64,000 bases of DNA from MH13 sp042140245. Its GTDB lineage: Bacteria > Pseudomonadota > Alphaproteobacteria > Rhizobiales > MH13. How positions within the stretch are numbered: position 1 is the stretch's first letter; each line of letters opens with the position of its first letter. The stretch is from contig NZ_CP159483.1 of assembly GCF_042140245.1 (NCBI RefSeq), positions 1,984,001 through 2,048,000 on the forward strand, in the 5' to 3' direction. Both the position numbers and the translations under genes were made by a program. A model generated the notes under the pieces. It saw only the letters and a list, made by a program, of their open reading frames with translations. It had not been told where the DNA came from and searched no databases. Below are positions 61,667 to 64,000 of the stretch, in pieces.

Positions 61667-62976
61667 CGTGTCTCCAGCAGCACGCGCGCAACCAGTGCCA
61701 ATACAATCGCTGGCAGCACTTTGAACAATGGGCCCAAAGGGTCGAGCCAGAGATGCAGTACGACAAAGGTGGAGGCGAGCAGATAGAACAGGCTGACGGC
61801 CACCATGAGCCAGCAGATTTGTTTGGCAAAGCGCCTGATTAATATGCCAAAGGCCAGCGCGATATCGACAAGCGACCAAAAGATGACGCTGGCTTGCGCC
61901 ATCCGTGCAGACCAACCGGCGTTCTCCAGTACCAAGCCCGCTTTGTCCAACTGGAGCAAACCAATCGCTCCGGCACTCAGCCAAAACACAAAAAGGGTCG
62001 CGATGATGATTGGGAAGAGCAATGCCATGCGTGCGGCAAGACGATGCTCGCTGGTGGCGGGCATAGACTGCAACGTGGCTTGCAAACCCATGAGCTCTTG
62101 GCTACCAGCGGCGACCCATTGATCGCTATTGCCACGCACGCCGTCGCGCAAAACGACAATTGCTGTGGAGCGCAACGCCGAGCGCCAGCCCAGCCGGCCG
62201 AGACCATCGGCTGCCTTGGATGTTGCGGTGACCAACCATCTGGGTGCGGTCCAAGTCCAGCGGGCAGGTTGGAAACCAAGCCAGGCGCGGTGCGCGGAAA
62301 TGATCTGCGCCAGCGTGTGCGATTTTTGCTCGACCAGATCAGCCTCTGTCCCGGGCGGAATTTCTCCTGCGATGCAAAGCGCAACGGCCCTACAAACGTC
62401 CGCCAAAGCAACGGATTGGATAGGGCTCTCGGCAAGAGCGAGCGGTTGAACAAGGGGCACCGCCGCCAACATGCGTATCAGCGCGGTACCGCCATAGGCA
62501 TGAGGTGCGAGCACGAGTCCAGGCCGTAGGATCCAGCTGTCTGTTTTGGTCGCCCGCACGGCCTTATCACCAGCGGCTTTGGTGCGCATGAATGCCGTTG
62601 ACGCGTCGTCCTGTGCGCCAACCGCTGAAATCTGGATGATCTTGGTCTCGGTCGTCTCGCACGCCTTGGCCATTGCGGCGATGGCGCGGTGCTGGACGTG
62701 GTCGGTGTCGTTATTGGCACCACTTTGCAAAGTACCCGCGCAATTGATCACGATGTCGACATCTGCGAGCAGCGGTTGCCAAGCCTCGCTTGTTTGCAGT
62801 GCCCGAAGATCACGGATGCGCCAAGGCATATGAGGCAGCACGCGTTGGGCCGTCGCTTCGCTGCGCCCAAGACCGGTGACTGTGTGACCAAGCGCCAGCA
62901 AATGGTGGCAGACACCTGAACCAATCAGCCCGTACGCTCCGAGCACGAGGATATGGGGTGCTTTACTCTCATTCAT
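61663..62976 (-). CDS. NAD(P)-binding SDR domain fused to a DoxX-like membrane domain
   Basis: 437 residues. The N-terminal extended/atypical SDR domain has the cofactor motif ILVLGAYGLIGSGVCHHLL, DIVINCAGTL and the SAVGAQDDASTAFMRTKAAG region with Tyr replaced by Phe. The C-terminal 140 residues form four transmembrane helices (LLFPIIIATLFVFWLSAGAI, VIFWSLVDIALAFGILIRRF and others) of the DoxX-like type. The domain order (SDR, then membrane) is known in a few proteins. It is coupled to DUF2269. The substrate is unknown, and activity is uncertain because the catalytic Tyr is missing. Confidence 0.88.
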   Translation of the reverse strand: MNESKAPHILVLGAYGLIGSGVCHHLLALGHTVTGLGRSEATAQRVLPHMPWRIRDLRALQTSEAWQPLLADVDIVINCAGTLQSGANNDTDHVQHRAIAAMAKACETTETKIIQISAVGAQDDASTAFMRTKAAGDKAVRATKTDSWILRPGLVLAPHAYGGTALIRMLAAVPLVQPLALAESPIQSVALADVCRAVALCIAGEIPPGTEADLVEQKSHTLAQIISAHRAWLGFQPARWTWTAPRWLVTATSKAADGLGRLGWRSALRSTAIVVLRDGVRGNSDQWVAAGSQELMGLQATLQSMPATSEHRLAARMALLFPIIIATLFVFWLSAGAIGLLQLDKAGLVLENAGWSARMAQASVIFWSLVDIALAFGILIRRFAKQICWLMVAVSLFYLLASTFVVLHLWLDPLGPLFKVLPAIVLALVARVLLETR

Positions 62977-63182
62977 CTGGCCACTCTAACCGCTAACCGG
63001 CCCAATTCACCCTGCCAGAACGTCACGTGGAATAAAGTTGGCGCCCACACGTAGTCCAAGTGCTGACGCCTGTTGTTGTGGTGTTGGCACTTCGCCTGCT
63101 TGCACGGGGATGCTGGCAGGTCTAGGAGTTTTGCTACGTTTCCGACCTCACGTTTTAACTCGTATTGAAGGATCACACTCCC

Positions 63183-64000
63183 ATGGCTTTCCTCGCCGAC
63201 TCGCTTGCCCGCATCAAGCCTTCTGCCACCATCGCGGTGACCAACAAGGCGCGTGAGCTGAAAGCCGCCGGTCTCGATGTGATCGGTCTGGGGGCAGGGG
63301 AACCGGATTTCGACACCCCTGACAACATCAAGCAAGCGGCGGTTGCCGCGATCAATGATGGCAAGACGAAATACACTGCCGTTGACGGTATTCCCGAGCT
63401 GAAAGCTGCAATCAGCGCCAAGTTCAAACGCGACAATGGCCTGGACTATGATGCAAGCCAGATCACGGTCGGCACAGGCGGCAAGCAGGTGCTCTACAAC
63501 GCGTTGGTCGCAACGCTCAATGAGGGCGATGAGGTGCTGATCCCAACGCCCTATTGGGTGAGCTATCCCGATATGGTGCTGCTGGCTGGTGGTACACCGA
63601 CTTTTGTCGAAACGTCGATGGAAACCAGCTTTAAGCTGACTGCCGAGGCGCTGGATGCTGCGATCACGCCAAAGACCAAATGGCTGATCTTCAACTCGCC
63701 GTCCAACCCGTCAGGCGCTGCTTACTCGCAAGCCGAACTGAAGGCACTGACCGATGTGCTGGTGAGGCATCCGCACGTCTGGATCATGACCGACGATATG
63801 TATGAGCATCTGGTCTATGATGATTTTCAGTTTGCAACGCCTGCTCAAGTGGAGCCGCAACTCTATGAGCGCACGCTGACCGTCAACGGTGTATCCAAAG
63901 CGTATGCCATGACGGGCTGGCGGATCGGGTACGCCGGTGGTCCAGCACACCTCATCAAGGCGATGGCGAAAATTCAGTCGCAGTCGACGTCCAACCCATC
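63183..64000 (+). CDS. aspC: Aspartate aminotransferase, class I (partial, C-terminus beyond window)
   Basis: 272 codons are in the window from ATG 63183 (MAFLADSLARIKPSATIAVT). The PLP lysine lies in VNGVSKAYAMTGWRIGYAGG. IFNSPSNPSGAAYSQAELKA and LGAGEPDFDTPDNIK are diagnostic of the AspAT Ib (prephenate/aspartate) branch common in alphaproteobacteria. It uses PLP to transfer the amino group from aspartate. It diverges from the SDR-DoxX gene over 206 bases in which I identify no operator. Confidence 0.95.
   Translation, partial: MAFLADSLARIKPSATIAVTNKARELKAAGLDVIGLGAGEPDFDTPDNIKQAAVAAINDGKTKYTAVDGIPELKAAISAKFKRDNGLDYDASQITVGTGGKQVLYNALVATLNEGDEVLIPTPYWVSYPDMVLLAGGTPTFVETSMETSFKLTAEALDAAITPKTKWLIFNSPSNPSGAAYSQAELKALTDVLVRHPHVWIMTDDMYEHLVYDDFQFATPAQVEPQLYERTLTVNGVSKAYAMTGWRIGYAGGPAHLIKAMAKIQSQSTSNP

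Noticed and set aside
1..64000. CRISPR array, integrase, transposase, rRNA or tRNA gene
   Set aside because: No regularly spaced repeats, no mobile-element proteins and no tRNA- or rRNA-like sequences were recognised on either strand.

Overview
The window is chromosomal DNA of an alphaproteobacterium, most likely of the order Hyphomicrobiales (Rhizobiales). The evidence is gene content and conserved gene order: moxR divergent from DUF1285-NUDIX-DUF6111-cca; petABC followed by apt; rplY-pth-ychF; prs with a lipoprotein, pgeF, midA and lgt; ubiK-ybjN-proC-tetR; a MarR/OmpR/histidine-kinase operon divergent from ilvE; and an SDR-uvrC...pgsA-moaD-moaE group. Base composition is moderately G+C rich throughout, apart from one clearly A+T-rich gene at 41947-42894. 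I could not fix the genus.

Layout. 1-5.7 kb: moxR (cut by the window edge), the cca operon, then a tightly overlapping trmL-hemF-acetyltransferase operon on the minus strand. 6-9.6 kb: the cytochrome bc1 operon with a strong terminator, then apt. 9.6-13.5 kb: a P-loop protein, a membrane protein, and rplY-pth-ychF with a terminator-like attenuator in the rplY leader. 13.6-16.6 kb: an accessory block with a chrA transporter behind a start-codon hairpin, a TetR regulator, two good TetR-type operators and two paralogous small exported proteins. 16.6-29.7 kb: mostly core genes (prs, lipoprotein, pgeF, midA, lgt, ubiK, ybjN, proC, csaA, the PetP/PetR-like regulators with an EnvZ-like kinase, ilvE, moaE, moaD, pgsA).

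29.8-43 kb: an autotransporter sits between pgsA and uvrC. It is followed by SDR, a Ca2+/Na+ exchanger, a GST, RNase T2, small exported proteins, an MBL-fold hydrolase, DUF1330 and dodecin. Next is a 1.25-kb gene-free stretch full of palindromes, a YegP-like protein, and the A+T-rich two-helix orphan. 43-57 kb: an exported SecD-head-like protein, rlpA, uvrB, a 49-residue exported peptide, a VWA-like protein, a Tat-exported nucleotidase, benE, a LysR/methyltransferase divergent pair, a probable haloacetate dehalogenase and several small conserved proteins. 57-64 kb: an exported PQQ-type sugar dehydrogenase, a second autotransporter, a GST, an SDR-DoxX fusion with a DUF2269 partner, and the start of an aspartate aminotransferase.

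How the parts fit: most genes are housekeeping (respiration, tRNA maturation, haem and molybdopterin synthesis, excision repair, phospholipid and lipoprotein synthesis). Accessory material is concentrated at 13.6-16.6, 29.8-31.6, 36.8-43 and 47-60 kb and is rich in exported proteins. I saw no transposase, integrase, CRISPR array, rRNA or tRNA gene. The most interesting leads are the TetR operators with the paralogous exported pair, the chrA and rplY leader structures, the MarR operator over its own start codon, the autotransporter interrupting a core gene cluster, the palindrome-rich gap with a bidirectional terminator, and the A+T-rich orphan.
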